DNA of 18,921 bases from Actinomycetes bacterium (GTDB taxonomy: Bacteria; Actinomycetota; Acidimicrobiia; Acidimicrobiales; Palsa-688): the NCBI GenBank assembly GCA_021811865.1, contig JAKAQB010000065.1, positions 1 to 18,921 of the forward strand. The letters are read 5' to 3'. Both the position numbers and the translations under genes were made by a program. Numbering within the stretch: the stretch's first letter is position 1; each line of letters starts with the position of its first letter. The notes under the pieces were generated by a model. That model searched no databases and was not told the DNA's origin. It saw nothing but the letters and a program-made list of their open reading frames with translations. Shown piece by piece: positions 7,328 to 14,485 of the stretch.

Positions 7328-8389
7328 TCAGGCGGGGTGGCCCCGTAGCGCGACCGACCGAGAGCCGCCGACGGCGTTGACAACCAGCGAGGCGCGGGAG
7401 GCGCTCGTCGCCGGCCGGTAGCCGAACCACACGTTGCAGTGCCCCCCGGCTCGCAGCCGGCAAGTCGACCGGACGAGCCACCACTGCCGCCCTCCTCCCC
7501 TCAGCGTGAAACGGGCGACCGTGCCGCCCGCCGCCGCCCAGACGGTGACGTGGCGACCCTCGATGTGGCCGGGCGCGGCCGAGATGCTCACGTTGTCGGA
7601 GGACAGGCCGACAGGGATCGTGGCTGCGATGCTCCGCCAGGAAGGCGTGGCAGCGGCCCAGCGGGTGGCCCCACCGGCCAGTTCTATGGCTGCCGAGGCG
7701 CCGGCGGTTGCCGCACCCATGAGGAGCGGGGCCTGGTAGCCGGCGAGGATGTTGCGGCGATGGACCCAGCAGCCCGGTGCCCCGCTGTACGTGCACCCCA
7801 GGTTGGACGAGCCGGGGCCGTCGTCATACATCCAGAGGAAGTCCGTCAGGAGGGTCGAGCCCAGGCCGCCGGCCCAGTTGGCGCCGACGCTGCCAGCGCC
7901 GGACGGCATGGGAGGGTCGCTGTTGGTGCTGGCTCCTGCCTGGGCCAACTCGTTCAGGGTCGGGGACAAGGCAGCGGCGGCGGGCAGCCCGCGTCCGACC
8001 CTCTCCAGGTCGGTTACGACGAGGAACTGGAGCGGCGCGCTCATGGTTGCGAAGGCAGCCGGGAGCTGCATCGGCCCGACGCCTTCGGCGGCCCGGGCGG
8101 CGTTGATCGCCGGGAGGGCGGCGCTCTCGCAGTGCCGCTGCGCCGGCGCCGCCTGGCTCACCAGCAGGCATGCATGCAGGAACGTGCGACTGGGTAGGCG
8201 GTTCCCGGCCGGAGTGGCCGTGCCGTGCACCGCCGAAGGGGTGCCGGGTCGGGGGGTGCCGGGTCGGGGGGTGCCGGGTCGGGGGGTCGCAACGACCACT
8301 GTCGCCGCTTGGGCGGGCAGCGACACCATCATGATGAGCGCCGCAGTCACCGCGATGGCCGAGACGAACCGGTGGGCGCGTGCCCTCAC
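7328..8389 (-). CDS. secreted CAP-like (SCP/PR1-type) protein
   Basis: A ~353-aa exported protein. The N-terminus has basic residues, then a hydrophobic stretch (FVSAIAVTAALIMMVSLPAQA) ending in an A-x-A signal peptidase site. A Pro/Thr-rich linker with PRPGT three times follows. The body reads INAARAAEGVGPMQLP, LQFLVVTDLERVGRGLP, LNELAQAGA, then WAGG, DFLWMYDDGPG and GCWVHRRNIL. This order of N-terminal helix, aspartate/His region and GCWxHRxNIL is what I know from actinobacterial CAP-superfamily-like secreted proteins. The function is not established; extracellular binding or hydrolysis is possible. The C-terminal ~100 residues form a beta-rich region with two Cys (STCRLRAGGHCNVWFGY), likely a separate small domain. 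GTG at 8389 is preferred because GGGAGG sits 4 nt upstream; ATG at 8401 is the alternative. Confidence 0.75.
   Translation of the reverse strand: MRARAHRFVSAIAVTAALIMMVSLPAQAATVVVATPRPGTPRPGTPRPGTPSAVHGTATPAGNRLPSRTFLHACLLVSQAAPAQRHCESAALPAINAARAAEGVGPMQLPAAFATMSAPLQFLVVTDLERVGRGLPAAAALSPTLNELAQAGASTNSDPPMPSGAGSVGANWAGGLGSTLLTDFLWMYDDGPGSSNLGCTYSGAPGCWVHRRNILAGYQAPLLMGAATAGASAAIELAGGATRWAAATPSWRSIAATIPVGLSSDNVSISAAPGHIEGRHVTVWAAAGGTVARFTLRGGGRQWWLVRSTCRLRAGGHCNVWFGYRPATSASRASLVVNAVGGSRSVALRGHPA
8241..8285. repeat. three 15-bp tandem repeats in the secreted protein gene
   Basis: The 15-bp unit gtgccgggtcggggg occurs three times in perfect tandem. On the - strand it encodes the PRPGT linker repeats directly after the signal peptide. 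Perfect identity at all positions suggests recent slippage expansion. Confidence 0.9.
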
Positions 8390-8410
8390 TGGCCCTCCCA
8401 TGGGCCTGGA

Positions 8411-8439
8411 ACCTTAGCCAGTCCAATCCTGCCGGTCAC
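8411..8439 (-). promoter_or_regulatory. candidate promoter of the secreted CAP-like gene
   Basis: On the - strand, GTGACC (8439-8434) matches TTGACA at 4 of 6 positions. It is separated by exactly 17 bp from TAAGGT (8416-8411), which fits TAnnnT. The predicted transcript start is around 8403-8405, leaving a very short leader. That leader includes the GGGAGG at 8399-8394 if the GTG at 8389 is the start codon. Confidence 0.45.
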
Positions 8440-8645
8440 GAATCCCCGGATGGATCAGTGGTCTCGACCTCGCCCTGATCGTGCTCCCGGTGCCGGGTAC
8501 GTCGCTGCAGGCGCGGGTGGTCGCCCGCCGGGTCGCGCCCCTGTGGTGCGCGAGCCTGATGGTGGCCTCGGCGACGGCACGGGCCGTTGCGGCATCCGGT
8601 GTGGGGCCGCCCACCTACGTGTTTGATCAACGCTCACCGGCATAA
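8418..8645 (+). pseudogene. possible coding remnant, Ala/Val-rich
   Basis: The frame is open from a stop at 8415 to TAA at 8643-8645 and shows strong G/C third-position bias, as in the real genes here. It reads GLDLALIVLPVPGTSL, then QARVVARRVAPLWCASL and a hydrophobic tail ending FDQRSPA. It has no good start; the first GTG is at 8481, leaving 54 residues. I do not recognise a family. It could be a decayed gene end, a very small protein, or chance in GC-rich DNA. Confidence 0.22.
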
Positions 8646-8782
8646 CGGCCGGCTGGCGAGGGCGCCGCGTCGGTGGCGTGCCGGACCAGCCCTGGGCGGC
8701 GGTCGTGGAAGTATTCGACTTCGCGGTCGAGGCTGCGTTGCCAGGTGGCCGACTCCGGCTGGAGGCGGTCATACCCAACTGA
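8627..8782 (+). pseudogene. possible coding remnant ending in VEVFDFAVEAALPGG
   Basis: The frame runs from a stop at 8624 to TGA at 8780-8782. From GTG at 8678 it reads MPDQPWAAVVEVFDFAVEA followed by ALPGGRLRLEAVIPN. The mix of hydrophobic and acidic residues looks like a genuine protein end rather than an Arg/Pro-rich shadow frame. No Shine-Dalgarno sequence or family match is apparent. It overlaps the previous remnant slightly in another frame, so the two could be pieces of one frameshifted gene. Confidence 0.2.
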
Positions 8783-8818
8783 ACGGGGCTGGACGGGACG
8801 CTCGCCGGCTCAGGGCTA

Positions 8819-8847
8819 CTGACAGGGTCGGCCACTGCGGGTAAACT
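8819..8847 (+). promoter_or_regulatory. promoter of the formate dehydrogenase operon, probably leaderless
   Basis: CTGACA at 8819-8824 (5 of 6 to TTGACA) is followed by a 17-bp spacer and TAAACT at 8842-8847, which fits TAnnnT. The expected transcription start, about 7 nt after the -10, falls at 8854-8856. The GTG start codon is at 8856 and no Shine-Dalgarno sequence precedes it. This is the arrangement of a leaderless mRNA, common in actinobacteria. Confidence 0.6.
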
Positions 8848-8855
8848 CTGTTTCA

Positions 8856-11078
8856 GTGACATCTGGGTGGGAACGGTGGGATGAGCAGCGGGCCCGGGAG
8901 ATCCTCGAGGAGGTTCGCCACGAACCGGGAGCGCTGCTGCCGGCGCTGCACGCTCTCATGGACGTGTTCGGTTGCATCGACCCCGGCGCTGTCGCTCTCG
9001 TGGCGGATGCCTTGAACCTGTCGAAGGCCGAGGTCCACGGCGTCATCAGCTTCTACGCCGACTTTCGCACCAGCCCACCCGGGCGCACCAGGGTCCGGGT
9101 GTGCCGGGCGGAGGCGTGCCAGGCCATGGGCGCCGACCGGCTCGTTGAGCACGCCACAGAGCGCCTCGGCATTCCGATGGGGGCCACCACCGCCGACGGG
9201 GCGGTCACCCTGGAGCAGGTGTTCTGCCTCGGCAACTGCGCGCTCACGCCCTCGGTCATGGTCGACGACCGGGTGGTGGGCCGGGTCGATGCCGCCCGCT
9301 TCGACGAGCTGATCGCCGATGGTTCACCGGCGGGCCGCGCGCCGCTGGCGGGCCGCGTGCCGCTGGCGGGCCGGGCGCCACTGGCGGGGAGCCCGCCAGC
9401 GGCTGGCAGCGCTGCGCCGGCGACCGGCTTGGTGACCGTGTACGTCCCCCAGGACACCTCGGCCCGCGCCGTTGGCGCCGACGAGGTCGCTGCCGCCCTG
9501 GCCCGCCTCGCGGGGGACCGCATCCGGCTGGTGCGGAACGGATCCCGCGGTGCCATGTGGCTGGAGCCACTCGTGGAGGTCGAGGGTGCGGACGGCCGGC
9601 GGGTCGCCTACGGCCCCGTGGCTCCCGACGACGTGCCCGGCCTGCTCGACGCCGGCCTGCTCGACGCCGGCCGGGCCGATGAGGCCGGCCGGGCCGATGA
9701 CGCCGGCCGGGCCGATGCCGCCGGCCTGCTCGACGCCGGCCGGGCCGATGCCGGCAGCAACCATCCGCTGTTCCTCGGTCCGACCGACGAGATCCCCTGG
9801 CTGGCCCGCCAGCAGCGGGTGACGTTCGCCCGGGTGGGGGTGGTCGATCCGCTGTCGACAGAGGACTACGAGGCCCATGGTGGTCTCGCCGGGCTGCGCC
9901 GGGCGCTGGAGATGACCCCGGCGGAGATCGTCGACAGCGTCGTCGAGTCCGGCCTGCGCGGCCGGGGGGGCGCCGGTTTCCCCACGGGCATCAAGTGGCG
10001 GACGGTCCTCGCGACCCCGGCCCAACAGAAGTACGTGTGCTGCAACGCCGACGAGGGTGACAGCGGCACGTTCGCCGATCGCATGCTGCTCGAGGGCGAC
10101 CCGTTCCTCCTGGTCGAGTCGATGGCGATCGCCGGTATCGCCGTCGGCGCAACGGAGGGGTACGTCTATCTCCGCTCGGAGTACCCCGACGCCATCGCGA
10201 TGCTCCGCTCGGCCATCGACGCAGCCCGGGCGCGCGGTTGGATCGGGCCGTCGGTGCTGGGGTCGCAACGGGCGTTCGACATGCACGTGCGGGTCGGTGC
10301 CGGCTCGTACATCTGCGGCGAGGAGACGGCGATGCTCGAGAGCCTCGAGGGACGCCGTGGGCAGGTGCGGGCGAAGCCCCCGCTGCCGGCGATCGCCGGG
10401 CTGTGGGGTATGCCGACGGTCATCAACAACGTGCTCTCCCTTGCTGCGGTGCCGTCGATCCTCACCGACGGCCCAGAGGCCTACCGAGATCTGGGAGCGG
10501 GCCGGTCGCGGGGCACGCAGGTGTTCCAGCTCGCAGGCAACGTTCGCCGTGGCGGGATCGTCGAGCTGCCCTTCGGCGTGACGCTCGGGGAGCTGGTGGA
10601 GGACATCGGCGGTGGCACGATCAGTGGCCGGCCGGTGCGCGCCGTGCAGGTCGGTGGTCCATTGGGCGCCTACCTGCCGCGTGAGCAGTTCGGCCTCCCC
10701 CTCGAGTACGAGGCGTTCGCGGCGGCGGGGGCGATGGTCGGCCACGGGGGGCTGGTCGTCTTCGACGACACCGTCGACATGGCGCGCCAGGCGCGCTTCG
10801 CCATGGAGTTCTGCGCTGAGGAGTCCTGTGGCAAGTGCACCCCCTGCCGGGTCGGCGCTGTCCGCGGCGTGGAGGTCATCGACCGGATGGTCGCCGGCGA
10901 CGAGCCCGACGCCAACCTGGTGCTCCTGGAGGACCTCTGCGAGGTCATGACCGACGGGTCCCTCTGCGCGATGGGCGGGCTGACCCCGATGCCGGTCCGG
11001 AGTGCGCTGCTGCACTTCCCTGACGACTTCACCCTGCGCATTCCACGATCAGGCAGCGACCGGGAGGTTGCGACGTGA
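8856..11078 (+). CDS. NAD+-dependent formate dehydrogenase, fused gamma-beta subunit (FdsG-FdsB / NuoE-NuoF-like)
   Basis: A 740-aa diaphorase subunit that passes electrons from FdsA to NAD+. Residues ~1-155 are a NuoE/FdsG thioredoxin-like [2Fe-2S] domain with all four ligands: C83, C88, C124 and C128. After a linker comes an FdsB/NuoF part: a thioredoxin-like region (~190-260), FARVGVVDPLSTEDYEAHGGL, the FMN/NADH loop GLRGRGGAGFPTG from residue 366, CNADEGDSGTFADR, GAGSYICGEETAMLES from 481, and a C-terminal [4Fe-4S] site with C658, C661, C664 and C704. A fused FdsG-FdsB subunit is known in methylotroph formate dehydrogenases such as Methylorubrum FDH1. Odd features are two tandem-repeat insertions, at the fusion joint (residues ~159-177) and at ~262-300. 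The GTG start follows a -10 element closely and lacks a Shine-Dalgarno sequence. The stop overlaps fdsA by 4 bp. A complex I origin is unlikely because fdsA and fdsD follow. Confidence 0.93.
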   Translation: MTSGWERWDEQRAREILEEVRHEPGALLPALHALMDVFGCIDPGAVALVADALNLSKAEVHGVISFYADFRTSPPGRTRVRVCRAEACQAMGADRLVEHATERLGIPMGATTADGAVTLEQVFCLGNCALTPSVMVDDRVVGRVDAARFDELIADGSPAGRAPLAGRVPLAGRAPLAGSPPAAGSAAPATGLVTVYVPQDTSARAVGADEVAAALARLAGDRIRLVRNGSRGAMWLEPLVEVEGADGRRVAYGPVAPDDVPGLLDAGLLDAGRADEAGRADDAGRADAAGLLDAGRADAGSNHPLFLGPTDEIPWLARQQRVTFARVGVVDPLSTEDYEAHGGLAGLRRALEMTPAEIVDSVVESGLRGRGGAGFPTGIKWRTVLATPAQQKYVCCNADEGDSGTFADRMLLEGDPFLLVESMAIAGIAVGATEGYVYLRSEYPDAIAMLRSAIDAARARGWIGPSVLGSQRAFDMHVRVGAGSYICGEETAMLESLEGRRGQVRAKPPLPAIAGLWGMPTVINNVLSLAAVPSILTDGPEAYRDLGAGRSRGTQVFQLAGNVRRGGIVELPFGVTLGELVEDIGGGTISGRPVRAVQVGGPLGAYLPREQFGLPLEYEAFAAAGAMVGHGGLVVFDDTVDMARQARFAMEFCAEESCGKCTPCRVGAVRGVEVIDRMVAGDEPDANLVLLEDLCEVMTDGSLCAMGGLTPMPVRSALLHFPDDFTLRIPRSGSDREVAT
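9330..9386 (+). repeat. 18-bp tandem repeats at the FdsG-FdsB joint
   Basis: Three units of 18 bp (9330-9347, 9348-9365, 9366-9383) encode AGRAPL, AGRVPL and AGRAPL, and a partial fourth unit follows. The units differ at only a few bases. They form a flexible Ala/Gly/Pro linker between the [2Fe-2S] domain and the FdsB part. Slippage expansion is the likely origin. Confidence 0.85.
9639..9756 (+). repeat. imperfect tandem repeats inside the FdsB part
   Basis: The run encodes GLLDA twice, AGRADE, AGRADD, AGRADA, AGLLD, AGRAD and AG, built mostly from 18-bp and 15-bp units containing gccggccgggccgat. It interrupts the segment between VAYGPVAPDDVPG and HPLFLGPTDEIPWL, which is nearly continuous in the FdsB proteins I know. 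The insertion keeps the frame and would be a low-complexity, alternately acidic and basic surface loop. Confidence 0.85.
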
Positions 11079-13906
11079 CCCTGCTACGCGAACCCGACCT
11101 GGGGACACCGTCCGCCCCCGGGCCCGACACCGTCACCCTCGAGGTAGACGGCATACCCGTGAGCGTCCCGGAGGGCACCTCGGTGATGCGTGCCGCCGCC
11201 CTCGCCGGCACCGACGTCCCGAAGCTGTGCGCCACGGACAGCCTTGCCGCCTTCGGGTCCTGCCGGTTGTGCCTGGTGGAGATCGACGGGCAGCGGGGCA
11301 CGCCGGCGAGCTGCACCACCCCTGTCGCCGCTGGTATGAGGGTGTCGACCCAGACGCCGCGCCTCGAGCGCCTCCGCCGCGGGGTCATGGAGCTGTACAT
11401 CTCCGACCATCCCCTCGATTGCCTCACCTGTCCGGCCAACGGCGACTGCGAGTTGCAGGACATGGCCGGTGCTGTCGGCCTGCGGGAGGTCCGCTACGGC
11501 TACGCCGGCGCCAACCACCTCGACGCCGAGAAGGACACGAGCAACCCGTACTTCGAGTTCGACCCGGCCAAGTGCATCGTGTGCTCTCGCTGCGTGCGGG
11601 CTTGCGACGACATCCAGGGCACTTTGGCGCTGACCATCGAGGGCAGGGGTTTCGGCTCCAAGGTGGCCCCGGGCCCGACGGACTTCCTCGGCTCGGAGTG
11701 CGTCTCCTGTGGTGCCTGCGTCCAGGCCTGCCCCACCTCGACACTCCAGGAAAAGGCCGTGGTGCTCTCCGGGACGCCCCGGCGTACCGTTCTCACGACA
11801 TGCGCGTACTGCGGCGTCGGGTGTTCGTTCAAGGCGGAGCTCAAGGGCGACCAGGTCGTGCGGATGGTCCCGTACAAGGACGGCGGTGCGAACGAGGGTC
11901 ATTCGTGTGTGAAGGGCCGCTTTGCCTGGGGCTATGCCACCCACCCCGACCGCATCACCACGCCGATGATCCGGGAGCGCTTCACGGACCCGTGGCGTAC
12001 GGTGAGCTGGGAGGAGGCGATCTCCTACACGGCGCGGAGGTTGCAGGAGATCCAGGAGCGCCACGGCAGCGACGCCATCGGTGCCATCACCTCCTCCCGC
12101 TGCACGAACGAGGAGGTGTTCGCCGTCCAGAAGATGGTGCGCGCCGCGTTCGGCAACAACAACGTGGACACCTGCGCGCGGGTGTGCCACTCGCCGACGG
12201 GGTTCGGCCTCAAGTCCACCTTCGGGACGTCGGCAGGGACCCAGGACTTCAAGTCGGTGGATGCCGCCGACGTGATCATGCTCATCGGCGCCAACCCCAC
12301 CGACGCCCACCCGGTGTTCGCGTCCCGCATGAAGAGGCGGCTGCGTGCCGGCGCCAGGCTGATCGTCGTCGATCCCCGGCGCATCGACCTCGTACGCACC
12401 CCGCACATCGAGGCGTCATACCACCTGCAGCTGATGCCGGGCACCAACGTGGCCGTCTTCAACGCCATGGCGCACACGATCCTCGCCGAGGGCCTGGCCA
12501 ACCGGGCGTTCGTGGCCGAGCGCTGCGAGGCCGACGCGTTCGAGGTGTGGGAGCGGTTCATCCTCGACCCGGCCAACAGCCCCGAGGCCATGGAGGCGGT
12601 GACGGGCGTTCCCGCCACCGTCGTGCGGGCCGCTGCCCGGCTGTACGCCGCCGGGCCCAACAGCGCCATTTACTACGGCCTCGGCGTCACCGAGCACAGC
12701 CAGGGCTCCACGGCCGTCATGGGCATGGCCAACCTCGCCATGCTCACGGGCAACATCGGGCGCGACGGGGTTGGGGTCAACCCGCTGCGGGGCCAGAACA
12801 ACGTCCAGGGCAGCTGCGACATGGGCAGCTTCCCCCACGAGCTGTCCGGGTACCGCCACGTGGCCGACGCCGCCGTTCGCGAGCAGTTCGAGTCGGAGTG
12901 GGGCCACCCGGTGCTCGGCCGCCCCGGCCTGCGGATCCCCAACATGTTCGATGCTGCCATCGAGGGCGTGTTCAGGGGGCTGTTCGTGCAGGGCGAGGAC
13001 GTGGCCCAGTCCGACCCCAACCTCCAGCACGTGGTCGCCGCCCTCAGCTCCCTCGAGTTGCTCGTCGTAGAGGACCTCTTCGAGAACGAGACCGCCAAGT
13101 TCGCCCACGTGTTCCTGCCGGGCACGTCCTTCCTCGAGAAGGACGGCACCTTCATCAACGCCGAACGCCGCATCAACCGCGTCCGCCCCGTCATGCCCCC
13201 CCGCCCCGGCAAGTCTGAGTGGGAGGTGGTCTGCGAGATCGCCACCGCCATGGGCTATCCCATGAGCTGGGGCTCGGCGAGCGAGATCATGGACGAGATC
13301 GCCCGGCTCACACCCACCTTCGCCGGGGTCAGCTTCGACAAGCTCGACCGGGTCGGCAGCGTCCAGTGGCCGTGCAACGAGGCCGCTCCCCTGGGCACCC
13401 CCGTCATGCACGTCGGGAAGTTCGTGCGTGGCCTCGGCCACTTCATGGAGACGCCGTTCGTGCCCACCGACGAGCGCTCGACCAGGCGCTACCCGCTGTT
13501 GCTCACGACCGGTCGGATCCTGACCCAGTACAACGTCGGGGCCCAGACCCGTCGGACCGCCAACCAGGTGTGGCACCACGAGGACATCCTCGACATCCAC
13601 CCCCACGACGCGGAGGACCGGGGCATCACCGAGGGGGACCTCGTGTACGTCGCCAGCCGGGTCGGGCGGATACAACTCCACGCACGCATCTCGGAGCGGA
13701 TGCCGCAGGGAGTCGTCTACACGACGTTCCACCATCCCATCTCCGGGACCAACATCGTCACCACGGAGAACTCCGACTGGGCCACCAACTGCCCCGAGTA
13801 CAAGGTCACCGCCGTGCAGGTGCAGCTCGTCCCGCCGGCGCCGGCGCCCGAGCAGGGGGCCGAGGCGGTGGCGCCGGCCGAGCCTGTCCCCGTCGCCGGC
13901 GCATGA
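11075..13906 (+). CDS. fdsA: NAD+-dependent formate dehydrogenase catalytic alpha subunit
   Basis: A 943-aa Mo/W-bisMGD enzyme that oxidises formate to CO2. Its N-terminal NuoG-like part holds a [2Fe-2S] site (C52, C63, C66, C80), a His-Cys [4Fe-4S] site (H112, C116, C119, C125) and a pair of [4Fe-4S] ferredoxin sites (C167, C170, C173, C177 and C209, C212, C215, C219). The catalytic part begins with a [4Fe-4S] site (C243, C246, C250, C278). ARVCHSPTG places the metal-ligand Cys at 371 and the adjacent catalytic His at 372, so it is a Cys enzyme and needs no selenocysteine. NIGRDGVGVNPLRGQNN and the molydopterin-dinucleotide C-terminal domain (LTTGRILTQYN) complete it. The tail is Pro/Ala-rich. 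The GTG start shares GTGA with the upstream stop, and the stop shares ATGA with fdsD. Whether Mo or W is bound cannot be read from sequence. Confidence 0.96.
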   Translation: MTLLREPDLGTPSAPGPDTVTLEVDGIPVSVPEGTSVMRAAALAGTDVPKLCATDSLAAFGSCRLCLVEIDGQRGTPASCTTPVAAGMRVSTQTPRLERLRRGVMELYISDHPLDCLTCPANGDCELQDMAGAVGLREVRYGYAGANHLDAEKDTSNPYFEFDPAKCIVCSRCVRACDDIQGTLALTIEGRGFGSKVAPGPTDFLGSECVSCGACVQACPTSTLQEKAVVLSGTPRRTVLTTCAYCGVGCSFKAELKGDQVVRMVPYKDGGANEGHSCVKGRFAWGYATHPDRITTPMIRERFTDPWRTVSWEEAISYTARRLQEIQERHGSDAIGAITSSRCTNEEVFAVQKMVRAAFGNNNVDTCARVCHSPTGFGLKSTFGTSAGTQDFKSVDAADVIMLIGANPTDAHPVFASRMKRRLRAGARLIVVDPRRIDLVRTPHIEASYHLQLMPGTNVAVFNAMAHTILAEGLANRAFVAERCEADAFEVWERFILDPANSPEAMEAVTGVPATVVRAAARLYAAGPNSAIYYGLGVTEHSQGSTAVMGMANLAMLTGNIGRDGVGVNPLRGQNNVQGSCDMGSFPHELSGYRHVADAAVREQFESEWGHPVLGRPGLRIPNMFDAAIEGVFRGLFVQGEDVAQSDPNLQHVVAALSSLELLVVEDLFENETAKFAHVFLPGTSFLEKDGTFINAERRINRVRPVMPPRPGKSEWEVVCEIATAMGYPMSWGSASEIMDEIARLTPTFAGVSFDKLDRVGSVQWPCNEAAPLGTPVMHVGKFVRGLGHFMETPFVPTDERSTRRYPLLLTTGRILTQYNVGAQTRRTANQVWHHEDILDIHPHDAEDRGITEGDLVYVASRVGRIQLHARISERMPQGVVYTTFHHPISGTNIVTTENSDWATNCPEYKVTAVQVQLVPPAPAPEQGAEAVAPAEPVPVAGA

Positions 13907-14136
13907 CACCGTCGCCGGAGTCGGAGCTCGCCGAGCTGCGGATGGCCAACCAGATCGCCGCCAACTTCCGCCACCACCCCGACGACCAGGCGGCCGCCGA
14001 GGTGGCCAACCACCTCCGGTTGTTCTGGACGCCGTGGATGCTCGAACGTCTCGTGCGGCTCGTTGACAGCGGAGGCGAGGGACTCGACCCCCTCGTGGTG
14101 CGCGCGGCCGCCCTGCTCGCCAACCCGGCGGCCTGA
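13903..14136 (+). CDS. fdsD: formate dehydrogenase delta subunit
   Basis: A 77-aa protein matching the small FdsD family: LRMANQIAANF, then AAAEVANHLRLFWTPWM and GGEGLDPLVVRAAALL. FdsD is associated with cofactor insertion or stability of Fds-type formate dehydrogenases rather than with electron transfer. Its ATG overlaps the fdsA stop (ATGA), so it is translationally coupled and is the last gene of the operon. No FdsC/FdhD-type sulfurtransferase gene follows, so that function must be encoded elsewhere. A hairpin at 14172-14202 lies 36 bp after the stop. Confidence 0.9.
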   Translation: MTPSPESELAELRMANQIAANFRHHPDDQAAAEVANHLRLFWTPWMLERLVRLVDSGGEGLDPLVVRAAALLANPAA

Positions 14137-14171
14137 GAGGGGCGAGGGGGCGAGCGGCCGGAGGGTGCCGG

Positions 14172-14202
14172 CCTGAGGGCCCCAAGCGTTGGCCCTCCCA
14201 GG
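14172..14202 (+). terminator. candidate terminator hairpin after the formate dehydrogenase operon
   Basis: GAGGGCC at 14175-14181 pairs exactly with GGCCCTC at 14191-14197 around a 9-nt loop. CCT at 14172-14174 and AGG at 14200-14202 extend the stem past a 2-nt bulge. It stands shortly after the fdsD stop. There is no U-tract, which is common for actinobacterial terminators. Confidence 0.5.
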
Positions 14203-14264
14203 CGGCGGGGTGCACGGTCAAGCGGTCGAGCACCTCGGTCGGCACGTCGTCGAGGAGTGTTCCC

Positions 14265-14307
14265 GGTCACCCAGGGCTCTCCTGTGTCGCGGAGGTGACC
14301 ACAGGGA
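14265..14307. repeat. inverted repeat in the region after fdsD
   Basis: GGTCACC at 14265-14271 is matched by GGTGACC at 14294-14300. TCCC at 14261-14264 and GGGA at 14304-14307 can extend the stem past a 3-nt bulge. The role is unknown; this is the second of three stem-loops in this non-genic stretch. Confidence 0.45.
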
Positions 14308-14357
14308 CCGGCAGGAAACGGGTGAATCGGGTCATCACGTGGGTGGCTGGGTGGCGA

Positions 14358-14439
14358 ACCGCGCGCAGGGATCGAGAGCGCGCGCATGGGCGACGGCATT
14401 CCGTCGTGCATGCGCGCGGTCCTCCTTGCTGCGCGCGGT
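14358..14439. repeat. strong 40-nt stem-loop flanked by competing repeat arms
   Basis: Positions 14379-14396 pair with 14401-14418 around a 4-nt loop (catt), giving 16 Watson-Crick pairs, one G-U pair and one mismatch. In addition, ACCGCGCGCA at 14358-14367 is the reverse complement of TGCGCGCGGT, which occurs twice (14411-14420 and 14430-14439). The upstream arm can therefore pair with either downstream copy in alternative folds. The stretch 14137-14645 otherwise has no convincing gene. A structured RNA, a terminator/attenuator or a protein-binding palindrome are all possible. Confidence 0.5.
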
Positions 14440-14485
14440 ATCGGCCTCGGGTGCCGGCGGCGGTCTGGGCCGGCGGGCAAGAGCG

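Noticed and set aside
8455..8862. A 135-codon - frame in the gap before the formate dehydrogenase operon
   Set aside because: Ser/Pro/Arg/Thr-rich composition without hydrophobic core looks like a shadow, and it would run through the operon promoter.
9639..9756. CRISPR-like array
   Set aside because: The repeats are short, contiguous and in frame within a coding sequence, with no unique spacers.
9324..11015. A 563-codon open frame on - opposite the FdsG-FdsB fusion gene
   Set aside because: Composition is that of an antisense shadow, and the GIGPAGV-type repeats are just the complement of the tandem repeats in the real gene.
11002..13218. A 738-codon open frame on + overlapping fdsA
   Set aside because: It is an Arg/Pro/Gly/His-rich shadow of fdsA in another frame, with no domain signatures; high GC content removes stop codons from such frames.
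11075..13906. NuoG of respiratory complex I instead of FdsA
   Set aside because: The gene is followed by fdsD, lacks other nuo genes, and has the formate dehydrogenase Cys-His pair (C371-H372) with a full bisMGD catalytic domain.
11075..13906. Selenocysteine at the formate dehydrogenase metal site
   Set aside because: The ligand codon at 12185-12187 is TGC (Cys); there is no in-frame TGA in the catalytic region.
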